In this document: positions 56,752 to 64,000 of the stretch, in pieces | Layout of the letters: the number at the start of each line of letters is the position of its first letter | How positions within the stretch are numbered: the first letter of the stretch is position 1 | NCBI RefSeq assembly: GCF_023556335.1 | Contig: NZ_JAIKTS010000001.1 | Coordinates: 868,001-932,000 of the forward strand | Direction of reading: 5' to 3' | Length of the DNA stretch: 64,000 nucleotides | Source of the DNA: Stenotrophomonas mori | GTDB taxonomy: Bacteria; Pseudomonadota; Gammaproteobacteria; Xanthomonadales; Xanthomonadaceae | Made by a program: the position numbers and the translations under genes | Notes under the pieces: generated by a model | What the model saw: only the letters and a program-made list of their open reading frames with translations | The model's database searches: none | Told to the model about the DNA's origin: nothing

Positions 56752-57939
56752 CTATTGCCCCGATGACGCCGCGCGCGCATGTTCGCGCCGGTCAGGCACC
56801 TCCTCAACCTTGGCCGACGTACTGTCACCATCGCCGGATACGGCCAGCGGCCGCACGTACCGCAGCAGGCTTTCAAGAGTTTTTCCCGGTTCCTCCCACG
56901 GCATCATGTGGGCGGAGCGCTCGAACCAGACGCCCTGTTTCCGCGGCGCCTGCACCCGGTCCAGCCATTCGGCGGTCGGCTCGGACGGCGTGGTGTAGTC
57001 GTGCCGTCCCATGAACATCACCACCGGTATCGGGAACCGCGTGATGCCAGTGAAGTCGACGTCCAGGAATTCGTCCAGCAGCCGCGACAGCGTGAAGACG
57101 CTGCCGGCATTGATCGCGCAGCGCGCCGCATCGTCGTACTCCGGCGACAACCGCGGGCCCTGGAAGAAATAGTCCGAGGTATCGCGGAAGGCGCTGAGGC
57201 CGCCATAGAACTGCGGCCACTTGCGCGCGATGACGATGCGCTCGCGGGTGATCGGCTGGTCGCCCGGATAAGGCGCGATGGACGCCATCTCGGCGATGGC
57301 CTCGGCATTGCCGTGCTCGCGGGCCTTGCGCAGTCCGTAGTCGAAGCTGAGCTTCTCGTTGGTACGGACGTTGATCACCTGGCCGACACCGACATAGGCA
57401 TGGAACAGTTCCGGGCGCTGCAGCGCGGCCTGCAACGCCACGACGGTTCCCCAGCTGTGCCCCATCAGCACGAGCTTGCGCTTGCCGTACCGTGCGCGCA
57501 GGTGCTCGGCCAGTTCAATGGCATCGTCGATGTAGCGCTGGATCGTCAGGCTGCCGGCCACGGCATCCTCGTCGTTCAGCAGCAGGCTCCTGCCCGCCCC
57601 GCGCTGGTCGTAGTTGACCACGGTGAAATACTCTTCCAGGGGCCGCTGGAACTGCCACAGGGTCGGGATCACCGGCGACGCCGGCCCGCCGTGCACGAAC
57701 AGCAGCATGGGATTCGCGCGGTCCTGGCCGCGGACGTTGACCCATTGTTCGACGCCGCCCAACGGGACGGCATACGCCTCCTGCAGGCCTTCGGGTGCAC
57801 TGATGCGGCCAAGGTCGGCGATGATCTCCCGCGCCGGCGCGTAGTTTGAGCGGTCCGGGCAGGCAGTCTCGGCGGCCGTGGCCGGGCTGGCCGAGAACGC
57901 CGCGCACAGCAACGAACACATGCAGATCTGCTTGAACAT
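56752..57939 (-). CDS. secreted alpha/beta hydrolase (proline iminopeptidase-like)
   Basis: A 395-aa protein with a signal peptide (residues 1-26, cleaved near ATAAE), hence periplasmic or exported. The hydrolase core shows the oxyanion segment LLFVHGGPASP, the QRGAGRS motif of proline iminopeptidases, nucleophile Ser in GHSWGT, and late Asp (GRHDYTTP) and His (SAHMMPW). Substrates could be peptides or esters. The ATG giving MFKQICMC has an AAGGA site five nt upstream. It has no operon partner. Confidence 0.88.
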   Translation of the reverse strand: MFKQICMCSLLCAAFSASPATAAETACPDRSNYAPAREIIADLGRISAPEGLQEAYAVPLGGVEQWVNVRGQDRANPMLLFVHGGPASPVIPTLWQFQRPLEEYFTVVNYDQRGAGRSLLLNDEDAVAGSLTIQRYIDDAIELAEHLRARYGKRKLVLMGHSWGTVVALQAALQRPELFHAYVGVGQVINVRTNEKLSFDYGLRKAREHGNAEAIAEMASIAPYPGDQPITRERIVIARKWPQFYGGLSAFRDTSDYFFQGPRLSPEYDDAARCAINAGSVFTLSRLLDEFLDVDFTGITRFPIPVVMFMGRHDYTTPSEPTAEWLDRVQAPRKQGVWFERSAHMMPWEEPGKTLESLLRYVRPLAVSGDGDSTSAKVEEVPDRREHARAASSGQ

Positions 57940-58049
57940 GGAATCCTTCCTCACAGTCACAGGTGGCTGTGGATGATTGTCCATGCGGCGCGGCCGTGCG
58001 AATGGGCGGATCGTCACGGTGCCCACCGCCCTGGCCGTGCGCCAGGCGC

Positions 58050-58787
58050 CTAAATACCCTCCAGCGCACTGCGCAATGCGCGCACCTGCTCCACGTCGCT
58101 CTGCATCCAGTCACTCCCCAGGCCCAGCAGCGCCGGATTGCGGTGCCGCATGCGGGAGAGCCGTGGCTTCTTCGCCGACGCATGCAGTTCGCGGCAGCCG
58201 CTGGCGCGTGCCACCTGGCATATGTTCCCGGCGTCGAGCCCGGCACCCGCCATCACCGCTATCCGCGTGCCTGCCCGCTGCACCAGCCGCGCCAGCGTCG
58301 CCCGGCCCGCCTCGGCGCTCGCCTGTGCGCCGGAGCTGAGCACGCGCTGGCAGCCCAGCCCGATCACCTGCTCCAACGCGTCATCGAGATCGCGTGCCGC
58401 ATCGAAGGCTCGATGGAACGTCAGCCCCATCGGACCCGCGGCGGCGGCCAGTTCGCGGCACAGTGCGACATCGACCCCGGCATCGGCGGTCAATGCCCCT
58501 ATCACCACGCCATCGCACCCCAGCGCCCTGCAGGCCTGGATGTCGCGCAGCATGATCTCGGCCTCCTGCGCGTCGTAGTGGAAATCCCCTGCCCGCGCGC
58601 GGATCAGCACGAACAACGGAATCCGCAGCCGTTCCCGGGCCACGGCGATGCTGCCGTGCGAGGGCGTGGTGCCGCCCTGCTCCAGGTTGTCGAACAGCTC
58701 GACCCGGTCCGCGCCGCCCGCCTGCGCGGCCAGTGCCGAGGCCACCGAGTTGCAGGCGATCTCCAGCACCGGCCGTGCTGTGCTCAT
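58050..58787 (-). CDS. cutC: CutC family protein
   Basis: A 245-aa TIM-barrel protein. Family landmarks are LEIACNSVASALAAQAGGADRVELFDNLEQGGTTPS at the N-terminus and GLTFHRAFDA in the middle. CutC was named for copper homeostasis in E. coli, a role since questioned. Here it is the last gene of an operon with glycosylasparaginase and glucokinase, overlapping the former by 4 bp. This context suggests glycan or amino-sugar metabolism rather than copper. Confidence 0.92.
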   Translation of the reverse strand: MSTARPVLEIACNSVASALAAQAGGADRVELFDNLEQGGTTPSHGSIAVARERLRIPLFVLIRARAGDFHYDAQEAEIMLRDIQACRALGCDGVVIGALTADAGVDVALCRELAAAAGPMGLTFHRAFDAARDLDDALEQVIGLGCQRVLSSGAQASAEAGRATLARLVQRAGTRIAVMAGAGLDAGNICQVARASGCRELHASAKKPRLSRMRHRNPALLGLGSDWMQSDVEQVRALRSALEGI

Positions 58788-59785
58788 GCCTGCTCGCTCG
58801 TGTAGACCGACGCGGACTCCAGGAGCGTGTCGCGCTGCGCCGCGTCGCAGACCGCATAGACGAACCCGCGATGCAGCGCGTACGCGCCGACCTCGCCGGT
58901 CCGGTCCATCGCCAGGAAGCAGACCTGCAGGGTGCGGCTGGCCTCAGGACGCTTGCGCACCACCCGTTCGGTGGCTTCGCGGCAGGCCTGTGCCGGCGAA
59001 CGCCCCTGGCGCATGAGCTCCACCACCAGGAAGGCGGCCGCGTTGCGCATCATTTCCTCGCCCATGCCCGATGCGGTGGCCGCACCGACTTCGTCGTCCA
59101 CATACAGGCCGGCACCGATGATCGGGCTGTCGCCCACCCGCCCGTGCATCTTCCAGGCCATGCCGCTGGTGGTGCAGGCTCCGGCCATGCGGCCTTGCGC
59201 ATCGATGGCGAGCAGGCCCAGCGTATCGTGGTTGTCCTTGTCGCCTGGCCGCCCGCGCCGTTCGGCGTTGATCTGCGGGGCATAGCGTTCGGTCTCCCGC
59301 CATTCCCGCCAGGCCTGTTCGGCCGCCGGGGTCAGCAGCCGGCGCGGCTCGAACCCCTGCTCCACCGCGAACTGGCGGGCCCCCTCGCCCACCAGCATCA
59401 CGTGCGGGGTCCTTTCCATCACCCGCCGCGCCACCGAGACCGGGTGCAGGATGTCGCGCAAGGCCGCCACTGCACCGCAGCGGCCGTCGCCCTGCATGAT
59501 GCTGGCGTCCAGGGTCAGCACGCCGTCACGGTCCGGGTTGCCGCAGCGCCCGACGGTGGGATTGCACAGGTCGCTTTCCGCCCAGCGGGCGCCCGCCTCC
59601 ACCGCATCCAGCGCGGTCCCGCCGGCGTCGAGCACCTGCCAGGCGGCCTGGTTGGCACCCACCCCGAAGTCCCAGGTGGACACCACGCGCGCGCCGCCGG
59701 CCGCCGGCGTGGCCAGCAGCCGGGGGGCGCTGCCCGCCCCGGCCAGCAGCAGGGAAGCCTGCAGGAAATCGCGACGGCTGGTCAT
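58784..59785 (-). CDS. N(4)-(beta-N-acetylglucosaminyl)-L-asparaginase (glycosylasparaginase)
   Basis: A 333-aa Ntn-hydrolase that cuts the GlcNAc-Asn bond left after N-glycan breakdown. It self-cleaves before Thr188 in NHDTLGLLAID, which becomes the nucleophile; DSPIIGAGLYVDDEVGAATA and GMGEE line the substrate pocket. A twin-arginine-like signal (SRRDFLQ, then a hydrophobic stretch) suggests export. It is coupled by ATGA overlaps to glucokinase upstream and cutC downstream. Confidence 0.92.
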   Translation of the reverse strand: MTSRRDFLQASLLLAGAGSAPRLLATPAAGGARVVSTWDFGVGANQAAWQVLDAGGTALDAVEAGARWAESDLCNPTVGRCGNPDRDGVLTLDASIMQGDGRCGAVAALRDILHPVSVARRVMERTPHVMLVGEGARQFAVEQGFEPRRLLTPAAEQAWREWRETERYAPQINAERRGRPGDKDNHDTLGLLAIDAQGRMAGACTTSGMAWKMHGRVGDSPIIGAGLYVDDEVGAATASGMGEEMMRNAAAFLVVELMRQGRSPAQACREATERVVRKRPEASRTLQVCFLAMDRTGEVGAYALHRGFVYAVCDAAQRDTLLESASVYTSEQA

Positions 59786-60831
59786 GAGGGGACACCTCCG
59801 GAGGAATCGGGGACGGCATAGGCGCTGTCGTCGGCATGCCATGCCAGCGCACCGAGCACGCCCAGTTCGCCATCGTCGATGCGCCACACCGGTACCTGGC
59901 GCAACGCCGGCGCCAGTGCGCCCTTGGCCAGGAAGCGCTGCTGGAAGCCGCCTTCGTGCAGCCAATCGGCGACGTGGCCGGTGATGCCGCCGGTGAGATA
60001 GACCGACCTGGCGCCGAAGGTAAGTGCCAGGTCGCCGGCCACGCTGCCCAGCCATGCACAGAACGCGCGGGCGCAGTCCAGTGCCAGCGGATCGTCGCCG
60101 GCGCGCGCGGCCTGCACCAGCGCGGCCGGCGTCTCCCAGCGCGGTGCGAGGCTCTTCCGCTCGCACAGGCAGCCATAGAGCGTCATCAGCCCGGGACCGG
60201 ACAGGATGCGCTCGCTGTCGACATGGCCGTGGCGCTGCAGGAGCATGCGCAGCACGTCCAGCTCCAATGGATTGCCCGCGGTCAGCGCGGCATGCCCGCC
60301 CTCGCTGGCCAGGACCGGAGGCCGGCTGTCCTCCAGCCGCAACGCCACGCCCAGCCCGGTTCCCGGCCCCAGCACCAGTGCCGGGCCCGCGGGCCGCGCG
60401 TCGGCATTGCCTGCCAGGGAATGCAGCGCGGACGGCGCCACATGCGCGATGGCCTGGGCCACGGCGACGAAGTCGTTGATCAGTTCCAGCCGCTCAAGCC
60501 CCGCCTCGCGCCGGGTCCCGGACAGCGAGACCGGCCAGGCCAGGTTGGTGTTGAGCAGGCGGTCGCCGTCCAGCAGCCCGGCGATGGCCACCACCGCACC
60601 GGCGACCGGGGGAATGCCCGGGTCGTCGCGCAGGCCGGCGGCGTAGTCGCGCAGGATCGCCGCCAGGCTCGGGTGCCCGGCGCAGGCGTAACGGCGGAAC
60701 CCCTTGACCTGGATCGGCTCGCCCCGCTGCAGCGTGGTCCAGCCCAGCCGGGCGTAGGTGCCCCCCACATCCGCCCCGATGATGGCGGTCGTCGCCACCG
60801 ATCCGTTCTTTGCGCCTGCATCTACCGGCAT
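59782..60831 (-). CDS. glk: glucokinase (ROK-independent Glk type)
   Basis: A 349-aa sugar kinase. The ATP phosphate motif IGADVGGTYARLGW, the sugar site LINDFVAVAQAI, the second phosphate motif VLGPGTGLGVAL and the SEGGHAA loop are intact. It belongs to the Glk (not ROK) group and should phosphorylate glucose; amino-sugar activity is possible given the operon. The ATG at 60831 is chosen; a TTG seven codons earlier is an alternative. It is the first gene of the glk-glycosylasparaginase-cutC transcript. Confidence 0.9.
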   Translation of the reverse strand: MPVDAGAKNGSVATTAIIGADVGGTYARLGWTTLQRGEPIQVKGFRRYACAGHPSLAAILRDYAAGLRDDPGIPPVAGAVVAIAGLLDGDRLLNTNLAWPVSLSGTRREAGLERLELINDFVAVAQAIAHVAPSALHSLAGNADARPAGPALVLGPGTGLGVALRLEDSRPPVLASEGGHAALTAGNPLELDVLRMLLQRHGHVDSERILSGPGLMTLYGCLCERKSLAPRWETPAALVQAARAGDDPLALDCARAFCAWLGSVAGDLALTFGARSVYLTGGITGHVADWLHEGGFQQRFLAKGALAPALRQVPVWRIDDGELGVLGALAWHADDSAYAVPDSSGGVPS

Positions 60832-60884
60832 ATCGTCTTTCAATCGTTCCAAAAGGTAGCCGAATCATGCGTTGGAAAGGCCGC

Positions 60885-61271
60885 TCACGCCAAGGGGCGC
60901 AGCAGCCGCCAACTGGTCCAGCCCAGCGCGGTCATCGACAGGGACCCCGCAAGGTGCATGCCCATCGTGGCCAGCGCCCAGCCCAGCTGCTGCCGCTGCA
61001 GCAGCTGCACCACCTCGGCCGAGAAGGTCGAGAAGGTGGTCAGCCCTCCCAGCAGTCCGGTCACGATGAACAGCCGCCACTGCGGCGCCAGGTCCGGGCG
61101 CGTCGCGAAGCAGGCCAGCGCCAGGCCGATCGCATAGCCGCCGAGCAGGTTGGCCGCCAGGGTGCCCAGCGGCACGGTCGGGTGGATCGGGTTCAGCCAC
61201 ACGCTCAGACCGAAGCGCAGCCAGGCGCCGAGCGCCGCCCCCACACCGATCGCCACAAAGGAAAGCCACAT
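60885..61271 (-). CDS. crcB: fluoride efflux channel CrcB
   Basis: A 128-aa membrane protein with four helices and the Fluc signatures [28 protein letters not shown] and [13 protein letters not shown], where the last holds the phenylalanine box. It works as a dual-topology dimer that expels fluoride. No fluoride riboswitch is visible in the 69 bp before it. It lies just downstream of rarA in the same direction and may share its transcript. Confidence 0.94.
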   Translation of the reverse strand: MWLSFVAIGVGAALGAWLRFGLSVWLNPIHPTVPLGTLAANLLGGYAIGLALACFATRPDLAPQWRLFIVTGLLGGLTTFSTFSAEVVQLLQRQQLGWALATMGMHLAGSLSMTALGWTSWRLLRPLA

Positions 61272-61340
61272 CGCCTGCTGTCTCCTGCCACCACCATGAA
61301 GCGCCCCGCGGACCGTACGGGAGCGGGATGCACCCTGCCG

Positions 61341-62714
61341 TCAATCCGGCGTCCGGCCCTGTTCCGCCCGGGCCTGCGCCCGCGCCGCCCGCAGGCGGTC
61401 GAGCTTTTCCTTGAGCTTGATCTCCAGCCCACGCTCGACCGGCCGGTAGTAGACCTGTTCGTCCATGCCGTCGGGAAACGCGGTCTGTTCCAGGGCGATG
61501 CCGCCCTCGACATCATGGTCGTACTGGTAGCCCTTGCCGTAGCCGAGGGTCTTGAGCAGCCGGGTCGGTGCGTTGCGCAGGTGCATCGGCACCGGCTGCG
61601 ACCCCGACGCGGCCACCTCGGCCTGCGCCTCGGCCAGTGCCTTGTAGCTGGCGTTGGACTTGGCGGTGCTGGCGAGGTAGATGACCAGGTTGGACAGGGC
61701 GATGTTGCCTTCCGGTGCGCCGATCCGGTCATAGGCGTTCCAGACATTGATCGCCATCTCCAGGGCACGCGGGTCGGCCAGTCCGACATCCTCCACGGCC
61801 ATGATGGTCAGCCGCCGCAGCAGGTAGGACGGGTCGCAGCCGCCGTCGAGCATGCGCGCCAACCAGTAGATCGCACCGTCCGGGTTGGAACTGCGCACGG
61901 ACTTGTGCAGCGCCGAAATCTGGTCGTAGAACTGCTCGCCGCCCTTGTCGAAGCGGCGGGTGCGGTCGGCCAGCACCTGCAGCAGGGTCTCGGGAGTGAT
62001 CCGCCCTCCCTCCCCCGCCGCCAGCTCCGCGGCGATCTCCAGCAGGGTCAGGGCCCGGCGCACGTCGCCGTCCGCGGCACGGGCGATCTCCAGCAGCGAT
62101 TCGGGGGCGACGTGGATCTCCTCGCCGCCCAGCCCGCGCTCCTTGTCTTCCAGCGCACGCTGCAGGGCCTCGGCCACGTCCTCCGGCGACACCGCCTCGA
62201 GCACATGCACGCGGCAGCGCGACAGCAACGCCGAATTCAGTTCGAAGGAGGGGTTTTCGGTGGTGGCGCCGACGAACAGGATGGTGCCGCGTTCGATATG
62301 CGGCAGGAAGGCATCCTGCTGCGACTTGTTGAAACGGTGCACCTCGTCCACGAACAGGACCGTGCGCCGCCCTTCGGCGAAGCGCTGCGCGGCCTCGGCC
62401 AGCACCTGGCGCACCTCCGGCAGGCCCGACAGTACCGCTGAGATCGCCCGGAACTCGGCATCGGCATAGCGGGCAAGCAACAGCGCCAGGGTGGTCTTGC
62501 CGCAGCCCGGCGGCCCCCACAGCACCATGGAATGCACCCGGCCGGATTCGATCGCACGCCGCAACGCGGTATCCGGCGCCAGCAGGCGCTTCTGCCCGAC
62601 CATCTCGTCGAGCGTCCGCGGGCGCATGCGCTCGGCAAGCGGGCGCATGCCTTCCCGGTCCGCGCTCAGCAGGTCGGCAGGGGGATCGGCGAACAGGTTT
62701 CTGGATCTGGCCAC
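61341..62714 (-). CDS. rarA: replication-associated recombination protein A
   Basis: A 457-aa AAA+ ATPase (MgsA/RarA) acting at stalled replication forks. Walker A GPPGCGKTTLA is at about residue 66 and Walker B VLFVDEVHRF at about 116. The sensor segment TTENPSFELNSALLSRCRV and the C-terminal tetramerisation domain with YQYDHDVEGG are present. The length is typical. It follows lolA (65 bp) in the ftsK-lolA-rarA order seen in many gammaproteobacteria. Confidence 0.96.
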   Translation of the reverse strand: MARSRNLFADPPADLLSADREGMRPLAERMRPRTLDEMVGQKRLLAPDTALRRAIESGRVHSMVLWGPPGCGKTTLALLLARYADAEFRAISAVLSGLPEVRQVLAEAAQRFAEGRRTVLFVDEVHRFNKSQQDAFLPHIERGTILFVGATTENPSFELNSALLSRCRVHVLEAVSPEDVAEALQRALEDKERGLGGEEIHVAPESLLEIARAADGDVRRALTLLEIAAELAAGEGGRITPETLLQVLADRTRRFDKGGEQFYDQISALHKSVRSSNPDGAIYWLARMLDGGCDPSYLLRRLTIMAVEDVGLADPRALEMAINVWNAYDRIGAPEGNIALSNLVIYLASTAKSNASYKALAEAQAEVAASGSQPVPMHLRNAPTRLLKTLGYGKGYQYDHDVEGGIALEQTAFPDGMDEQVYYRPVERGLEIKLKEKLDRLRAARAQARAEQGRTPD

Positions 62715-62779
62715 GGCGCCATTCTAACGTGGCCGCCCTCCGGATCCATGAGGACGCCGAGCGCGGCCGGAGGCCGGGA

Positions 62780-63418
62780 TCAGGGTTCGCCGATGACGTC
62801 CACGTCCTTCGGCGGCGTGAAGCGGAAGGTGCCGGCGGCAAAGGCCGGATTCTTCGTCCAGCCGCTGAAGTCGATCACCGTGCGCTGCCCCACCGCGTCG
62901 ACGACCTCCATGCGGGCCAGGCCTGCCTGGCCGAAGCCCAGGGCCGCGTACTGGAAGCTGGCCTCGGTCTCGCGCTTAGGGCTCAGCGACAGCCATTGCA
63001 GCCCGTCGCGCGGGGCCGCTTCCTCACTGACGTCGTACTGACGCTCCAGCTGCGCCGGGTCGATCAGCGCGGTCAGCGGGCTGTTCTGCTCTTCCTCGCC
63101 CTGGCTGCGCACCGTGGCCTGCTCCAGGTCCGGCTCGTAGACCCACACCCTGTCGCCATCGGCCACGATCAGCTGCGGATAGGGACGGGTGTATTCCCAG
63201 CGGAACTGCCGCGGTGCGGACAGGGCGACACGGCCGCTGGAGGATTCCTTGAGCTTGCCGCGGGCGTCGAACACCTGCTGGCTGAACTGCCCGTCCAGCC
63301 CCCGCAGGCCACGGGTGAAGGCATCGAGGTCGGCACGCGCGGCGGCGTGGGCGCCGCTGGCAAGACCGGTGGCGGCCAGGGCGATGGCGATCAGCGTGGG
63401 ACGCAGGAAGACGGTCAT
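62780..63418 (-). CDS. lolA: outer-membrane lipoprotein carrier protein LolA
   Basis: A 212-aa periplasmic chaperone that carries lipoproteins from LolCDE to LolB. The signal peptide is at residues 1-25 (ASGAHAAA). The mature open barrel shows LDGQFSQQVFDARGKLKESSSGRVALSAPRQFRWEY in spirit of the family, with the conserved RFRWEY-like strand and the C-terminal TFRFTPPKDVDVIG. The ATG giving MTVFLRPT is used; an upstream ATG would add a non-signal extension. It follows ftsK. Confidence 0.94.
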   Translation of the reverse strand: MTVFLRPTLIAIALAATGLASGAHAAARADLDAFTRGLRGLDGQFSQQVFDARGKLKESSSGRVALSAPRQFRWEYTRPYPQLIVADGDRVWVYEPDLEQATVRSQGEEEQNSPLTALIDPAQLERQYDVSEEAAPRDGLQWLSLSPKRETEASFQYAALGFGQAGLARMEVVDAVGQRTVIDFSGWTKNPAFAAGTFRFTPPKDVDVIGEP

Positions 63419-63507
63419 GGCGGCTTTCACCAACGGTCGGAAGGAGGAACAGAGTCTGCCGGGATGGAACTGAATGGGCGGCAATCGCGCCCTGCACGTG
63501 CCGCCCG

Positions 63508-64000
63508 CTATTTGGGCGGCGGCGGCGCCAGCACGCTGCGGTCGCCATTGTGCTCCGGTGCGCTGACCACGCCGGCCGCCTCCATGGCCTCGATCAGCCG
63601 CGCCGCCCGGTTGTAGCCGATCTTCAGCCGGCGCTGGACGCCGGAGATCGAGGCGCGCCGCGTCTCGGTGACGATGCGCAGCGCTTCGTCGTACAGCGGG
63701 TCGGATTCGTCGCCGCTGCTGCTGGTTTCCGGCAGGCCGGTGGCGCCGACGACCACGCCGTCGCCCAGGGTCTGCACCTCGTCCAGCACGCCCTCGATGT
63801 AGTCCGCCGGGCCACTGGCCTGCAGGTGTTCCACCACCCGGTGCACTTCCTCGTCGGAGACGAAGGCGCCGTGCACGCGGTCGGGCATGGCCGTACCCGG
63901 CGGCAGGTAGAGCATGTCGCCGTTGCCCAGCAGCGCCTCGGCGCCGGACTGGTCCAGGATGGTGCGCGAATCGATCTTGGAACTGACCTGGAAGGCGATG
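63508..64000 (-). CDS. ftsK: DNA translocase FtsK, C-terminal part (partial)
   Basis: The last 164 codons of ftsK; the gene continues beyond the right edge. The end of the RecA-like motor is visible ([29 protein letters not shown]). A linker follows, then the gamma winged-helix domain ([28 protein letters not shown]) that reads KOPS sequences and activates XerCD at dif. The stop is followed by about 90 bp to lolA. Confidence 0.95.
   Translation of the reverse strand, partial: IAFQVSSKIDSRTILDQSGAEALLGNGDMLYLPPGTAMPDRVHGAFVSDEEVHRVVEHLQASGPADYIEGVLDEVQTLGDGVVVGATGLPETSSSGDESDPLYDEALRIVTETRRASISGVQRRLKIGYNRAARLIEAMEAAGVVSAPEHNGDRSVLAPPPPK

Noticed and set aside
56715-57014. Plus-strand frame just after the AT-rich palindrome
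   Set aside because: It lies antisense to the 3' end of the secreted hydrolase, and its product is an Arg/Pro/Ala-rich string without features.
60832-60884. LacI-type operator before glucokinase
   Set aside because: TTGG/CCAA half-sites can be paired across the region, but spacing is irregular and the match too weak to list.

Overview
The window is dense, GC-rich (roughly 70%) bacterial chromosome with short intergenic gaps and many 4-bp ATGA/GTGA gene overlaps. The gene content fits a gammaproteobacterium of the Xanthomonadaceae/Lysobacteraceae: a TTG-started PEP synthase divergent from its regulator, DUF1249, DUF2239, DUF6116 and DUF5329 proteins, TcdA, the QueH-type queuosine enzyme and class III PHA synthase. 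Pseudoxanthomonas or a close relative is my best guess, but the genus is inference. I found no rRNA or tRNA gene, CRISPR array, prophage, transposase or integron.

Layout. 1-5.3 kb: end of a glutathione peroxidase, ferredoxin-NADP reductase, a lone ABC exporter, a TRIC-type channel, and an ECF41-type sigma factor with its carboxymuconolactone-decarboxylase partner; both of these carry a matching TGTCACG-N16-CGTC promoter. 5.4-16 kb: class I fumarase, small lipoproteins, GST, sterol-desaturase-like enzyme, ArsC, phospholipase A, cold-shock protein, a c-type-heme protein, TcdA and TatD. 16-25 kb: ppsA/ppsR, DUF1249, a Nudix hydrolase, DUF2239, phosphatidylserine synthase and a phaE-phaC operon with two tail genes. 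25-28 kb: Tex. 28-38.5 kb: a siderophore-uptake locus with a TetR regulator, two IrtAB/YbtPQ-like ABC proteins, two FecCD permeases, an ATPase, a FatB-like lipoprotein and a TonB receptor, headed by an operator palindrome and a Fur-box-like site. 39-46.5 kb: a MetR-like LysR regulator, a cobalamin riboswitch and a valine-catabolism operon ending in queH. 46.5-51.7 kb: a large AsmA-like protein, a TetR/MFS drug-efflux pair and a methyltransferase. 52.5-56.5 kb: a folate-independent methionine synthase module (MesD, MesX/DUF1852, FMN reductase) divergent from an MTHFR-like gene, with a perfect MetR box between them. 56.7-64 kb: a secreted alpha/beta hydrolase, a glucokinase / glycosylasparaginase / CutC operon, CrcB, RarA, LolA and the C-terminus of FtsK.

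The most interesting theme is methionine and B12. A metR-like gene followed by a cobalamin riboswitch is the layout expected in front of B12-independent metE, yet the riboswitch here leads into a valine-degradation operon. About 12 kb away lies a core-MetE (MesD) system, for which an oxygen- and MesX-dependent, folate-independent route is known, with a MetR box at a classical activator position. One reading is that the ancestral metE locus was lost and its control parts reused. Other good leads are the self-consistent ECF41 regulon, a putative autoregulated ribbon-helix-helix DUF2239 protein with an operator in its promoter spacer, and a HExxH membrane protein attached to the PHA operon.
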